DNA from: Clostridiales bacterium
GTDB taxonomy: Bacteria > Bacillota > Clostridia > Saccharofermentanales > UBA5734
Length of the DNA stretch: 7,486 nt
Direction: 5' to 3'
Assembly: GCA_003451915.1 (NCBI GenBank)
Contig: DMJC01000083.1
Location: 1 to 7,486, forward strand
The position numbers were made by a program, and so were the translations under genes. The notes under the pieces are model-generated. The model did no database searches. It saw nothing but the letters and a program-made list of their open reading frames with translations, and had not been told where the DNA came from. Of this stretch, positions 1 to 5,587 are shown in pieces. Position 1 is the stretch's first letter, and every line of letters starts with the position of its first letter.

Positions 1-8
1 CATGAAGG

Positions 9-21
9 GCGGCAAAGCCGC
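9..21. other. Short GC hairpin downstream of the flavoprotein gene
   Basis: GCGGC (9-13), loop AAA, GCCGC (17-21) forms a 5-bp perfect stem 13 bp past the flavoprotein stop. Read leftward no T run follows, so it is not a clear intrinsic terminator. It shares the GC-AAA-GC core and a neighbouring GAAGGG with the heptamer repeat copies, and might be the edge of a third copy cut by the window. Confidence 0.3.
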
Positions 22-34
22 ATGGTAGATTTGT

Positions 35-658
35 TTACCTGATAAAGTTGGTTCCGATGCGGGGTTCTTTGGTCGGATAGGGTACGGTTTTTTTGGCTGT
101 GTCGATGCATTTGAGCAGCCAGGCCATGTTGTGGCCCAGTGTGCGCATAATCTGCATGCCTTCGAAATCCTGGCGGACTTCAGCCGGCGTATTGCCATGC
201 ACTGCGTTCCAATACTGCGATGAAACGACTGGCATGCTGGAGATTGTAAAGTATTTGTTCAGGCGGTCAAATGCCGCGCTGGCTCCGCCGCGTCGGCAGC
301 TGACCACGGCGGCCGCAGGTTTGAAGGCAAATTTACCGGATTTTGCGGCGAAAAACAGCCGGTCAAGAAAAGCCAGCAAAGCGCCATTAGGGCCGGCATA
401 GTAAACCGGCGAGCCGACGATCAGGCCATCGGCCTCACTCAGCTTGTCTATGCAAGTGTTGACCGCATCATCCTTGAAAATGCAATAACCCGTCTTGGCA
501 CAAGTGTGGCAGGCGGTACAGCCACGAATTTCCTGACTGCCGATGTGAATGAATTCGGTTTCAATTCCCTCTTGCTCCAGAACAGCCGCAACTTCTGATA
601 AAGCTGTATAGGTGCAGCCTCCTGCATGCGGACTGCCATTGATCAGCAAAACTTTCAT
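35..658 (-). CDS. Flavodoxin-fold NAD(P)H-dependent FMN reductase / iron-sulfur flavoprotein-like
   Basis: A 207-residue cytoplasmic flavoprotein of the NADPH-dependent FMN reductase family. The N-terminus MKVLLINGSPH is the classic first beta strand and phosphate-binding loop for FMN. SPVYYAGPNGALLAFLDR (residues 83-100) is the second flavin-binding loop and following helix. Residues 47-59 hold four cysteines spaced C-x2-C-x2-C-x5-C, followed by FKDD. This matches the compact cysteine motif of Isf-type iron-sulfur flavoproteins, so a 4Fe-4S cluster is likely but not proven. Such proteins pass electrons between ferredoxin or NAD(P)H and small acceptors. The start at 658 is chosen because AGGTGG lies just upstream; an in-frame TTG at 676 would overlap that site and add six atypical residues. 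The gene diverges from the Fe-S aldo/keto reductase across a short control region, which suggests shared regulation. Family call is firm; cluster and substrate are open. Confidence 0.9.
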   Translation of the reverse strand: MKVLLINGSPHAGGCTYTALSEVAAVLEQEGIETEFIHIGSQEIRGCTACHTCAKTGYCIFKDDAVNTCIDKLSEADGLIVGSPVYYAGPNGALLAFLDRLFFAAKSGKFAFKPAAAVVSCRRGGASAAFDRLNKYFTISSMPVVSSQYWNAVHGNTPAEVRQDFEGMQIMRTLGHNMAWLLKCIDTAKKTVPYPTKEPRIGTNFIR

Positions 659-674
659 GAAAACACCACCTGAC

Positions 675-708
675 AATATCTATTCTACTGCAGATAGAAT
701 ACAATATT
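675..708. promoter_or_regulatory. Palindromic candidate operator between divergent genes
   Basis: The arms TATTCTA (681-687) and TAGAATA (695-701) are perfect inverted repeats around a 7-bp centre, CTGCAGA. AATAT (675-679) and ATATT (704-708) extend the symmetry outward with a one-base offset. ACAATAT also occurs as a direct repeat at 673-679 and 701-707. The site lies between divergent genes and each arm holds a TAGAAT hexamer facing one gene, which is the usual layout for a dimeric repressor site. No regulator gene is visible in the window, so the binding protein is unknown. Confidence 0.45.
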
Positions 709-710
709 AA
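682..710 (-). promoter_or_regulatory. Probable sigma-70 promoter of the flavoprotein gene
   Basis: Read leftward there is TTAATA (-35, at 705-710), a 17-bp spacer, and TAGAAT (-10, at 682-687, five of six consensus bases). The start codon follows about 24 bases after the -10. The -10 lies inside one arm of the palindrome at 681-701, so a protein bound there would block transcription. The -35 match is weak. A rightward promoter may use CTGACA (670-675) and the mirrored TAGAAT (695-700), but its 19-bp spacer is long. Confidence 0.45.
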
Positions 711-765
711 GGTGAAAAGTGAAAGGTGAAAGGTGAACCTGAGCAAAGCTCGGGGTGGTGAAGGG
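711..765 (+). repeat. Interspersed GTGAAAR heptamer repeat with hairpin, copy 1
   Basis: Heptamers GTGAAAA, GTGAAAG, GTGAAAG and a partial GTGAACC run in register from 712 to 739. A hairpin follows: CCTGAGC (738-744), loop AAA, GCTCGGG (748-754), which pairs fully if one G-T wobble is allowed. Another heptamer, GTGAAGG, sits at 758-764. The unit occupies the leader of the Fe-S aldo/keto reductase gene, and its last heptamer plus the next bases (AAGGGAG, 761-767) form that gene's ribosome binding site. A second copy lies just after the same gene. Confidence 0.8.
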
Positions 766-771
766 AGCTGT

Positions 772-1815
772 ATGCAAACCGTAAAACTCGGCCGAACCGG
801 CTTGACCGTCAATAAAAACAGTTTCGGTGCCCTGCCGATTCAACGCATTGCCAAAAGTGATGCTGTCAACATCCTGCGCAAAGCTTTTATACATGGCATC
901 AATTATTTTGATACTGCTCGCGCGTACACTGACAGCGAAGAAAAAATCAGTGCGGCATTATCCGGGGAACGCAGTCATATTATCATCAGTACCAAAACAA
1001 TGGCCAAGGATGCAGCGGGTTTCTGGCTGGATCTGCACCAAAGCCTGCAGACGCTGAATACCGAGATGATTGATATATACCAATTTCACAATCCTTCCTT
1101 CTGTCCCCGCCCTGGCGACGCGTCCGGTCTGTATGACGCCATGCTTGAAGCCCGTCGTCAGGGCAAAATCCGCTATATTGGCATCTCCAATCACCGGTTG
1201 GCAGTTGCTGCCGAGGCAGTTGCCAGCGGTCTCTATGATACGCTGCAGTTTCCGCTGAGTTATCTGGCAGCACCGGCTGATCTGGAGCTGGCTGCACAGT
1301 GTCGCCTGTCCGGCATGGGTTTCATCGCCATGAAGGCTTTGTCCGGCGGCTTGATCACCAATGCAACTCTGGCATATGCCTTTTTGGCTCAATTCGATCA
1401 TGTCGTGCCGATCTGGGGCATTCAGCATGAACGGGAATTGGATGATTTTCTGGCTTTGCAGGATAATCCGCCGATTCTTGATAAGGCTATGCGCCGCCAG
1501 ATTGAAGCTGACCGTCTGGAACTGGCCGGTGATTTCTGCCGTGGCTGTGGCTACTGTATGCCTTGTCCGGTCGGCATCCAGATCAGCAACGCAGCACGCA
1601 TGACACAATTGCTCAAACGCTCACCGCAAGGACCCTGGTTGTCTGAAAGCTGGCAGCAGGAAATGAAAAAAATTGAAAATTGTCTGGATTGTGGTCAATG
1701 TAAAAGCAAGTGCCCCTATGGACTTGACACACCGGCGCTACTCCGCCGCAATCTGGAAAACTATCTAAAGGTGATGGAACCCGAGCAGAGCTCGGGGGTG
1801 AAGAGTGAAAGGTGA
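772..1815 (+). CDS. Aldo/keto reductase with C-terminal double 4Fe-4S ferredoxin-type domain
   Basis: A 347-residue cytoplasmic NAD(P)H-linked oxidoreductase. Residues 1 to about 230 form the aldo/keto reductase barrel, starting LGRTGL. The expected catalytic tetrad is visible: D47 (FDTA), Y52, K75 (STK) and H106 (QFHN). GISN (137-140) and the MKAL segment near residue 187 fit the cofactor-binding side. The C-terminal part carries two cysteine sets: C256, C259, C262, C265 (each x2 apart) and C304, C307, C310, C314 followed by P. Together they should hold two 4Fe-4S clusters, so ferredoxin may be an electron partner. The natural substrate cannot be read from sequence. The start at 772 is chosen because AAGGGAG lies just upstream; an earlier in-frame GTG at 733 lies inside a repeat. 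About the last 12 residues (336-347, EPEQSSGVKSER) and the stop come from repeat copy 2, so the native C-terminus was probably altered. The hemerythrin-PAS gene follows 21 bp later, likely in one operon. Confidence 0.93.
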   Translation: MQTVKLGRTGLTVNKNSFGALPIQRIAKSDAVNILRKAFIHGINYFDTARAYTDSEEKISAALSGERSHIIISTKTMAKDAAGFWLDLHQSLQTLNTEMIDIYQFHNPSFCPRPGDASGLYDAMLEARRQGKIRYIGISNHRLAVAAEAVASGLYDTLQFPLSYLAAPADLELAAQCRLSGMGFIAMKALSGGLITNATLAYAFLAQFDHVVPIWGIQHERELDDFLALQDNPPILDKAMRRQIEADRLELAGDFCRGCGYCMPCPVGIQISNAARMTQLLKRSPQGPWLSESWQQEMKKIENCLDCGQCKSKCPYGLDTPALLRRNLENYLKVMEPEQSSGVKSER

Positions 1816-1834
1816 AAAGTGAAGGGTGAAAAGG
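1777..1834 (+). repeat. Interspersed GTGAAAR heptamer repeat with hairpin, copy 2
   Basis: A perfect hairpin, CCCGAGC (1780-1786), loop AGA, GCTCGGG (1790-1796), is followed by five in-register heptamers at 1798-1832: GTGAAGA, GTGAAAG, GTGAAAA, GTGAAGG, GTGAAAA. The hairpin core differs from copy 1 by T to C in the left arm, which turns the wobble pair into a normal pair, and by one loop base. Because seven is not a multiple of three, the heptamer row puts a TGA in every frame. One of them ends the aldo/keto reductase. The next gene's ATG is at 1837, directly after the array. Confidence 0.8.
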
Positions 1835-1836
1835 CC

Positions 1837-3048
1837 ATGCCAAGAGCAATATCCGAATTGAATCAGGATCGCGTAAAACAGTTCATTCAATATTTGGAAA
1901 TCATGAGCCAGCCGGCTGAAGTCAGCGGCATGACCAGCAACGATCTGAAGCAGCTTTTTGAAGCCAGCAAGCCCCTGCTGCATTCGCTGACGCCGCTGGA
2001 AATTTTTACTGCTTTCAGCTGCCGTTTGGAAAATGGCGAACAGGTCAGCGATATTCTGGCTTATCTGGGAAAAATTATCAATGTCCTGCATCAGGGGCTA
2101 GAGCAATATGAGTGGACGCAGCCGGCAAAGTGTACTTTTCTAAAAGTTATGATGGCGGAAAATGATGCGCTGCTGGCCTTGCTGCAGGATTTAAAAGCGC
2201 TGGTCCGGCCGGTCTGGTGGCAAGAACACAAAAACGAGCTGCTGACGGTGCTTGAAAGGCTGCTGGCTTTTGACTGTCATTATCTGAAAAAAGAGAATAT
2301 CCTTTTTCCTTATATGGAAAAAGCCGACTCCCGCTTTAACGGTCTGACGATCATGTGGAGTCTGCACGATCAGGCCCGCGAACAGCTGCGCCAGCTGTTA
2401 GACTTAGTCCTTTCCGGCAGCGAAGATCAGACTTTTGTCAGGCAGGCCGGCAATCTGATTTTCACGATGCAGGGACTGGTCATCAAGGAATCGCTGATTC
2501 TCTATCCGGCAGCGTCGGAATTATTTACTGATGATGAATTCGCAGGTATGCTGGATCAGAGTTTTGAATATGGTTTCGCTTTGATCGAACCACCGGCACG
2601 ACCGGTGAGTCAGCGCGAGGCAATATCAGAGCAGCCGTTGCTGATCGAGTCGCCCACCGGCCGGCTCACCATCGACGAAGCACTGCTGATCTTTAACAAT
2701 CTGCCAGTCGACATCACCTTTGTCGATGAGCACAACAAGGTCCGTTTTTTCAACAAAGCCAAAGACCGCTTTTTCCCTCGTTCACCAGCGGTCATTGGTC
2801 GTGATGTCAACCGCTGCCATCCGGCTGAGAGTGTCCATGTTGTCGAGGAGATCATCGAGTCATTCCGAATCGGCCGGCAAGATAGCGCCAGCTTCTGGCT
2901 GGAGCTTAAAAACAAGATGGTGCTCATCCAGTATATCGCCCTGCGCACAGAAGCTGGCGTTTATCGAGGGGTCCTGGAGGTCAGCCAGGACATCACCGGT
3001 ATCCGGAAGCTGGAAGGCCAACGTCGCTTGCTGCAATGGGATGACTGA
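1837..3048 (+). CDS. Hemerythrin-like domain plus PAS domain protein (DUF438-type architecture)
   Basis: A 403-residue soluble protein, probably a sensor. Residues 1 to about 95 are a helical N-terminal region like that of DUF438 proteins. Residues about 96-235 form a hemerythrin-like four-helix domain: H148 and E153 in HYLKKENILFP, H177 in WSLHDQARE, and E218 in IKESLILYP are the likely diiron ligands. The first-helix histidine often seen in relatives (as GHP) appears to be replaced by AKC near residues 97-99. Residues about 277-397 form a PAS domain of the PAS_10 type, with LPVDITFVDE, a CHPAESVHVVEEI segment (327-339) typical of this family, and the closing EVSQDITGIRKLEG. No kinase, cyclase or DNA-binding output domain is present, so signalling must go through a partner, or the protein acts in iron, oxygen or NO handling. 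The ATG at 1837 is used because the upstream in-frame GTG at 1819 lies in repeat DNA; AAGGG (1822-1826) is the likely ribosome binding site. Confidence 0.88.
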   Translation: MPRAISELNQDRVKQFIQYLEIMSQPAEVSGMTSNDLKQLFEASKPLLHSLTPLEIFTAFSCRLENGEQVSDILAYLGKIINVLHQGLEQYEWTQPAKCTFLKVMMAENDALLALLQDLKALVRPVWWQEHKNELLTVLERLLAFDCHYLKKENILFPYMEKADSRFNGLTIMWSLHDQAREQLRQLLDLVLSGSEDQTFVRQAGNLIFTMQGLVIKESLILYPAASELFTDDEFAGMLDQSFEYGFALIEPPARPVSQREAISEQPLLIESPTGRLTIDEALLIFNNLPVDITFVDEHNKVRFFNKAKDRFFPRSPAVIGRDVNRCHPAESVHVVEEIIESFRIGRQDSASFWLELKNKMVLIQYIALRTEAGVYRGVLEVSQDITGIRKLEGQRRLLQWDD

Positions 3049-3050
3049 TC

Positions 3051-3860
3051 TCAGAGGCGAATGTTGTGGATAACCTCTTTCAGCAACTCACGCCGTAAAA
3101 TATCATGTAGAAGCGTATTACTGGCCAGCAGGCTGTCGCCGTGGCGCAGGTTCGGGGGGCAGTTCTGCCAGTTGGTGAGCCGGCCGCCGGCTTCGCTGAG
3201 AATGATGCTGCCAGCCGCGTAATCCCAAGGCTGCAGGGTTTGTTCAAAGAAGCCATCCAGGCGGCCGCAGGCGACGTAGGCAATGTCCAGCGCCGCCGAG
3301 CCGCTGCGGCGGACCTCCAGCGATTTCAGAAAAATCCGTTCGACCTGTTCGAAAGTCTGATGAGCCAGCTGCCGGTCATAAGGAGTTGTCCCAAAGCCGA
3401 TCAGGCCGTCGGCCAGGTTGCTGCGGCTGCTCACGTGAATCGGGCTGCCATTAAGGGTTGCCCCACAGCCGGTGACAGCAATGTACAGTTCATCAGCATA
3501 TGGATTGTAAATCAAGCCGATGACGGGTTTTTCATCGATGGACAGAGCCAGTGACACGGCCGAGTGCCGATAGCCGCGCATCAGGTTGGTGGTCCCGTCG
3601 ACTGGATCAAGGATCCAGGTCGGCCGGGAAAAATCAGCTGTCGCTGAATCACCTTCCTCGGTAAATAACTCGAAGTCAGGTGTCAGATCACGCAAGCATC
3701 CAACGACATAACGCTCAACCGCCAGATCGATTTCGGTCACATAATTGTCTTTGCTTTTAACTGCGATTGCAAAATCCCGCTGTTCGAGTTCAAGAATCAA
3801 CTGGCCGGCAGCGCGGACGATAATCTTAGCCTGAGATATTAAGCTTTCATATGAATTCAT
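3051..3860 (-). CDS. Inositol monophosphatase family protein
   Basis: A 269-residue, usual-length member of the Mg2+-dependent, lithium-sensitive phosphatase family (inositol monophosphatase, fructose-1,6-bisphosphatase and CysQ relatives). The metal-site motifs are complete: E68 in TEEGD (residues 67-71), D85 and D88 in WILDPVDGTTN (82-92), and D213 in the C-terminal WDYAAGSIILSEAGG (212-226). The exact substrate (inositol phosphate, sugar phosphate, or 3'-phosphoadenosine phosphate) cannot be told from these motifs. The ATG at 3860 is preceded by a GGGAG site. It lies 19 bp after the nitroreductase gene, so the two probably share a transcript. Its stop faces that of the hemerythrin-PAS gene with 2 bp between, and no terminator hairpin is visible there. 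Confidence 0.93.
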   Translation of the reverse strand: MNSYESLISQAKIIVRAAGQLILELEQRDFAIAVKSKDNYVTEIDLAVERYVVGCLRDLTPDFELFTEEGDSATADFSRPTWILDPVDGTTNLMRGYRHSAVSLALSIDEKPVIGLIYNPYADELYIAVTGCGATLNGSPIHVSSRSNLADGLIGFGTTPYDRQLAHQTFEQVERIFLKSLEVRRSGSAALDIAYVACGRLDGFFEQTLQPWDYAAGSIILSEAGGRLTNWQNCPPNLRHGDSLLASNTLLHDILRRELLKEVIHNIRL

Positions 3861-3879
3861 CTGCCCGTCTCCCGCTCAT

Positions 3880-4443
3880 TTAATAGATGTCGATGATCTC
3901 ATCGATCGGTTTGCGTGGATTGGGCCGTTCTCTCTCTTGAAATTGCGGCAGCAGGTTGTCGCGATTGCCATAATAACCGATGGCTGCAACTGCTACGATG
4001 CTGTAATCTTCGGGAACCAGGAATGCTTCGCGAACCAGCTCGACACTGAAGCCGCCCATGGGATGGGTGATCAGGCCGCGGTGCTGGGCTTCCAGTGACA
4101 GATAACCCCAGGCTGTTCCAGTATCAAAAGTATGCCAGCGGTTGGGTTTGCCGTTGTGGGAAAAATTAGCTTTGGCCAGAATCACCGTCAAAACCGGTGC
4201 CTTGCCGGCCCACAGCTGATTGTTGGCTGACAGGCAAGCAGTCAGCTTCTGGCGTGATTCCGGGCTGCGGGCTACAATAAAACGCCATGGCTGTTCGTTA
4301 AAACAGGATGGCGCGATGCGGGCGGCTTCATCCAAGGCGAAGAGATCATCATCGGCTACCGGCTGGTTCTCGTCAAAAGCGCGTGGCGACCAGTGGGCGG
4401 CAATCTCCGGCATAATGTCATAGCGCAGGTTTCTGTTTTCCAT
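3880..4443 (-). CDS. Nitroreductase family protein
   Basis: A 187-residue FMN-dependent oxidoreductase of the nitroreductase superfamily, expected to be a cytoplasmic homodimer reducing nitro compounds, quinones or related acceptors with NAD(P)H. Visible family marks are the N-terminal FMN phosphate-contact segment HWSPRAF (residues 17-23), the APSCFNEQPWRF block (44-55), the HPMGGF loop (127-132), and the C-terminal ERPNPRKPIDEI (171-183, with one extra R) close to the usual RKP end. The ATG at 4443 has a near-ideal GGAGGTG site with short spacing; an in-frame start at 4461 would leave no such site. It leads a probable two-gene operon with the inositol-monophosphatase-like gene. The physiological substrate is unknown, as for most of this family. 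Confidence 0.92.
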   Translation of the reverse strand: MENRNLRYDIMPEIAAHWSPRAFDENQPVADDDLFALDEAARIAPSCFNEQPWRFIVARSPESRQKLTACLSANNQLWAGKAPVLTVILAKANFSHNGKPNRWHTFDTGTAWGYLSLEAQHRGLITHPMGGFSVELVREAFLVPEDYSIVAVAAIGYYGNRDNLLPQFQERERPNPRKPIDEIIDIY

Positions 4444-4487
4444 TTCAGCACCTCCGAACATTTAAACGAACTTCTTTGTAGTATCAT

Positions 4488-4514
4488 GTTATAATAAAAT
4501 TCGGCAAAAGACAA
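4488..4514 (-). promoter_or_regulatory. Possible promoter for the nitroreductase pair
   Basis: The 79-bp gap before the nitroreductase is AT-rich compared with its surroundings. Read leftward it contains TTGTCT (4509-4514) and TATAAC (4488-4493) with a short 15-bp spacer. An alternative is TTGCCG with a GATACT hexamer 16 bp on. The choice is uncertain, but some promoter here fits the gap and the AT-rich run. No hairpin with a T run is seen, so read-through from the transporter gene is also possible. Confidence 0.3.
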
Positions 4515-4522
4515 AGGCTTAA

Positions 4523-5578
4523 TCAATGCCGGTGGGTGTGATGGGTGTCCGGCGTATGCCGGTGGGTATGTTCTACAGCTTCGTGGGTATGTAAATGACT
4601 GTGTTCGGTCTGCTGATCCGCCGCCTGCTGGTGCTCATGGCCATGATGCCCGTCAGTATGGCTGTGGCGGTGTTCATGAGTGACCGGCTCGTGCCGGTGC
4701 AGATGACGGTGGTATTCAGTGGCGGCAAAAAAGGCACCGACGACCATCAGCACCGCAGCGGCGATAAAAGACCCGCTGATTTTCTGGCCGAAAATCAAGA
4801 TCGAGATCAGGACGCCGATAAACGGTGCTGCTGCATAATAGGCACTGGTCCGCGCGGCCCCAAGTGTACGTTGGGCCAGAATATAAAAGTAGATGCTGAG
4901 ACCATAGGCGAGAAATCCCAGCAGCATGGCCAGTAGAATATAAAGCAGCTGTGCTTTGAGTTGCGATTTGACGATAGCGATCAGCAGTGCGCCCAGACCG
5001 GAACCAAAACCTTTAATCACCACAATTTGCTGCGGATCCTTCGAAGATAACTGACGCGTGCAGTTGTTTTCCAGACCCCAGCAAAGACAAGCCAGGATAA
5101 CGAGCAAAGATCCAGCCGAAAATGAAAAACTGCTGATATCCGCCACCGAAAGCAGCAGGCTGCCCAGTGTGATCAGCCCGATGGCCAGCCACATCCTGCG
5201 GCCGATCGCTTCTTTGAACAGGAGCAGTGCAATGAGGGTGGTAGCAACAATTTCGAAGTTATTCAACAAGGAGGCATTGGCTGCTGTGGTCAGTGTGAGT
5301 GCAATCATCAGAAAAATCGGAGCGGCGATGTCCAGAATGATCATGCCAATCACGAATGGCAGCTCACGGCGGGTCAGTCTGGCTTCGACTTGATAGGGTT
5401 GCCGGAGTCGATGAATGAGATCAAGCGCCAGCATGCCGACCCCTGCACCAAGGTAAAGCAAGGCTGCCAGCAGCAGTGGCGGTATTTCGCCAAGCAGCAA
5501 TTTGGCAGAAGGTGCACTGAGGCCATAAAGAGCTGCTGCCAGCAAGGCCATCAGGATGGCTTTCAATCGTGCGTCCAT
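4523..5578 (-). CDS. EamA/DMT-family transporter with histidine-rich C-terminal tail
   Basis: A 351-residue inner-membrane protein of the drug/metabolite transporter superfamily. Residues 5 to about 287 hold roughly ten hydrophobic segments in two EamA halves (about 7-145 and 155-287). The first half contains the conserved stretch NASLLNNFEIVATTLIALLLFKE, split here as NASLLNNFEI then VATTLIALLLFKE (101-123). Residues 290-351 form a hydrophilic tail with 23 histidines in 62 residues, made of two similar units. With ten segments both ends should face the cytoplasm, so the tail may bind Zn, Ni, Co or Cu there. That is an inference; histidine-rich ends occur in other DMT transporters. The substrate is unknown. 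The gene starts 9 bp after the GNAT-fold gene and has no clear ribosome binding site of its own, so translational coupling is likely. M10 is a possible later start. Confidence 0.88.
   Translation of the reverse strand: MDARLKAILMALLAAALYGLSAPSAKLLLGEIPPLLLAALLYLGAGVGMLALDLIHRLRQPYQVEARLTRRELPFVIGMIILDIAAPIFLMIALTLTTAANASLLNNFEIVATTLIALLLFKEAIGRRMWLAIGLITLGSLLLSVADISSFSFSAGSLLVILACLCWGLENNCTRQLSSKDPQQIVVIKGFGSGLGALLIAIVKSQLKAQLLYILLAMLLGFLAYGLSIYFYILAQRTLGAARTSAYYAAAPFIGVLISILIFGQKISGSFIAAAVLMVVGAFFAATEYHRHLHRHEPVTHEHRHSHTDGHHGHEHQQAADQQTEHSHLHTHEAVEHTHRHTPDTHHTHRH
4526..4711 (-). repeat. Two-unit duplicated histidine-rich coding segment
   Basis: Unit 1 (residues 290-316, bases 4631-4711) and unit 2 (residues 326-351, bases 4526-4603) follow the shared pattern HxHLHxHExVxHxHRH, then a D-x-HH-x-H-x-H end. 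They are separated by a 9-residue linker rich in Q and A. Aligned by eye with a one-residue gap, about 16 of 26 positions agree. This looks like an old internal duplication inside the transporter gene rather than slippage of a single His codon. Confidence 0.7.
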
Positions 5579-5587
5579 CGGTGAATT

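Noticed and set aside
738..754. Copy 1 hairpin as an intrinsic terminator or attenuator
   Set aside because: No T run follows on either strand, and it sits just before a start codon; the repeat explanation fits better.
958..1608. Leftward 216-residue open frame opposite the aldo/keto reductase
   Set aside because: It lies wholly antisense to a gene with full catalytic and Fe-S motifs, and its translation shows no recognisable domain or ribosome binding site.
712..1832. Heptamer arrays as a CRISPR array
   Set aside because: The 7-bp units are contiguous without spacers, and no cas gene is present.
3141..3554. Rightward 137-residue open frame opposite the phosphatase
   Set aside because: It is the mirror of a gene with all metal-binding motifs in place.
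4526..4711. Histidine-rich tail as a metallochaperone or a separate small gene
   Set aside because: It is in frame and continuous with the transporter and has no start or ribosome binding site of its own.
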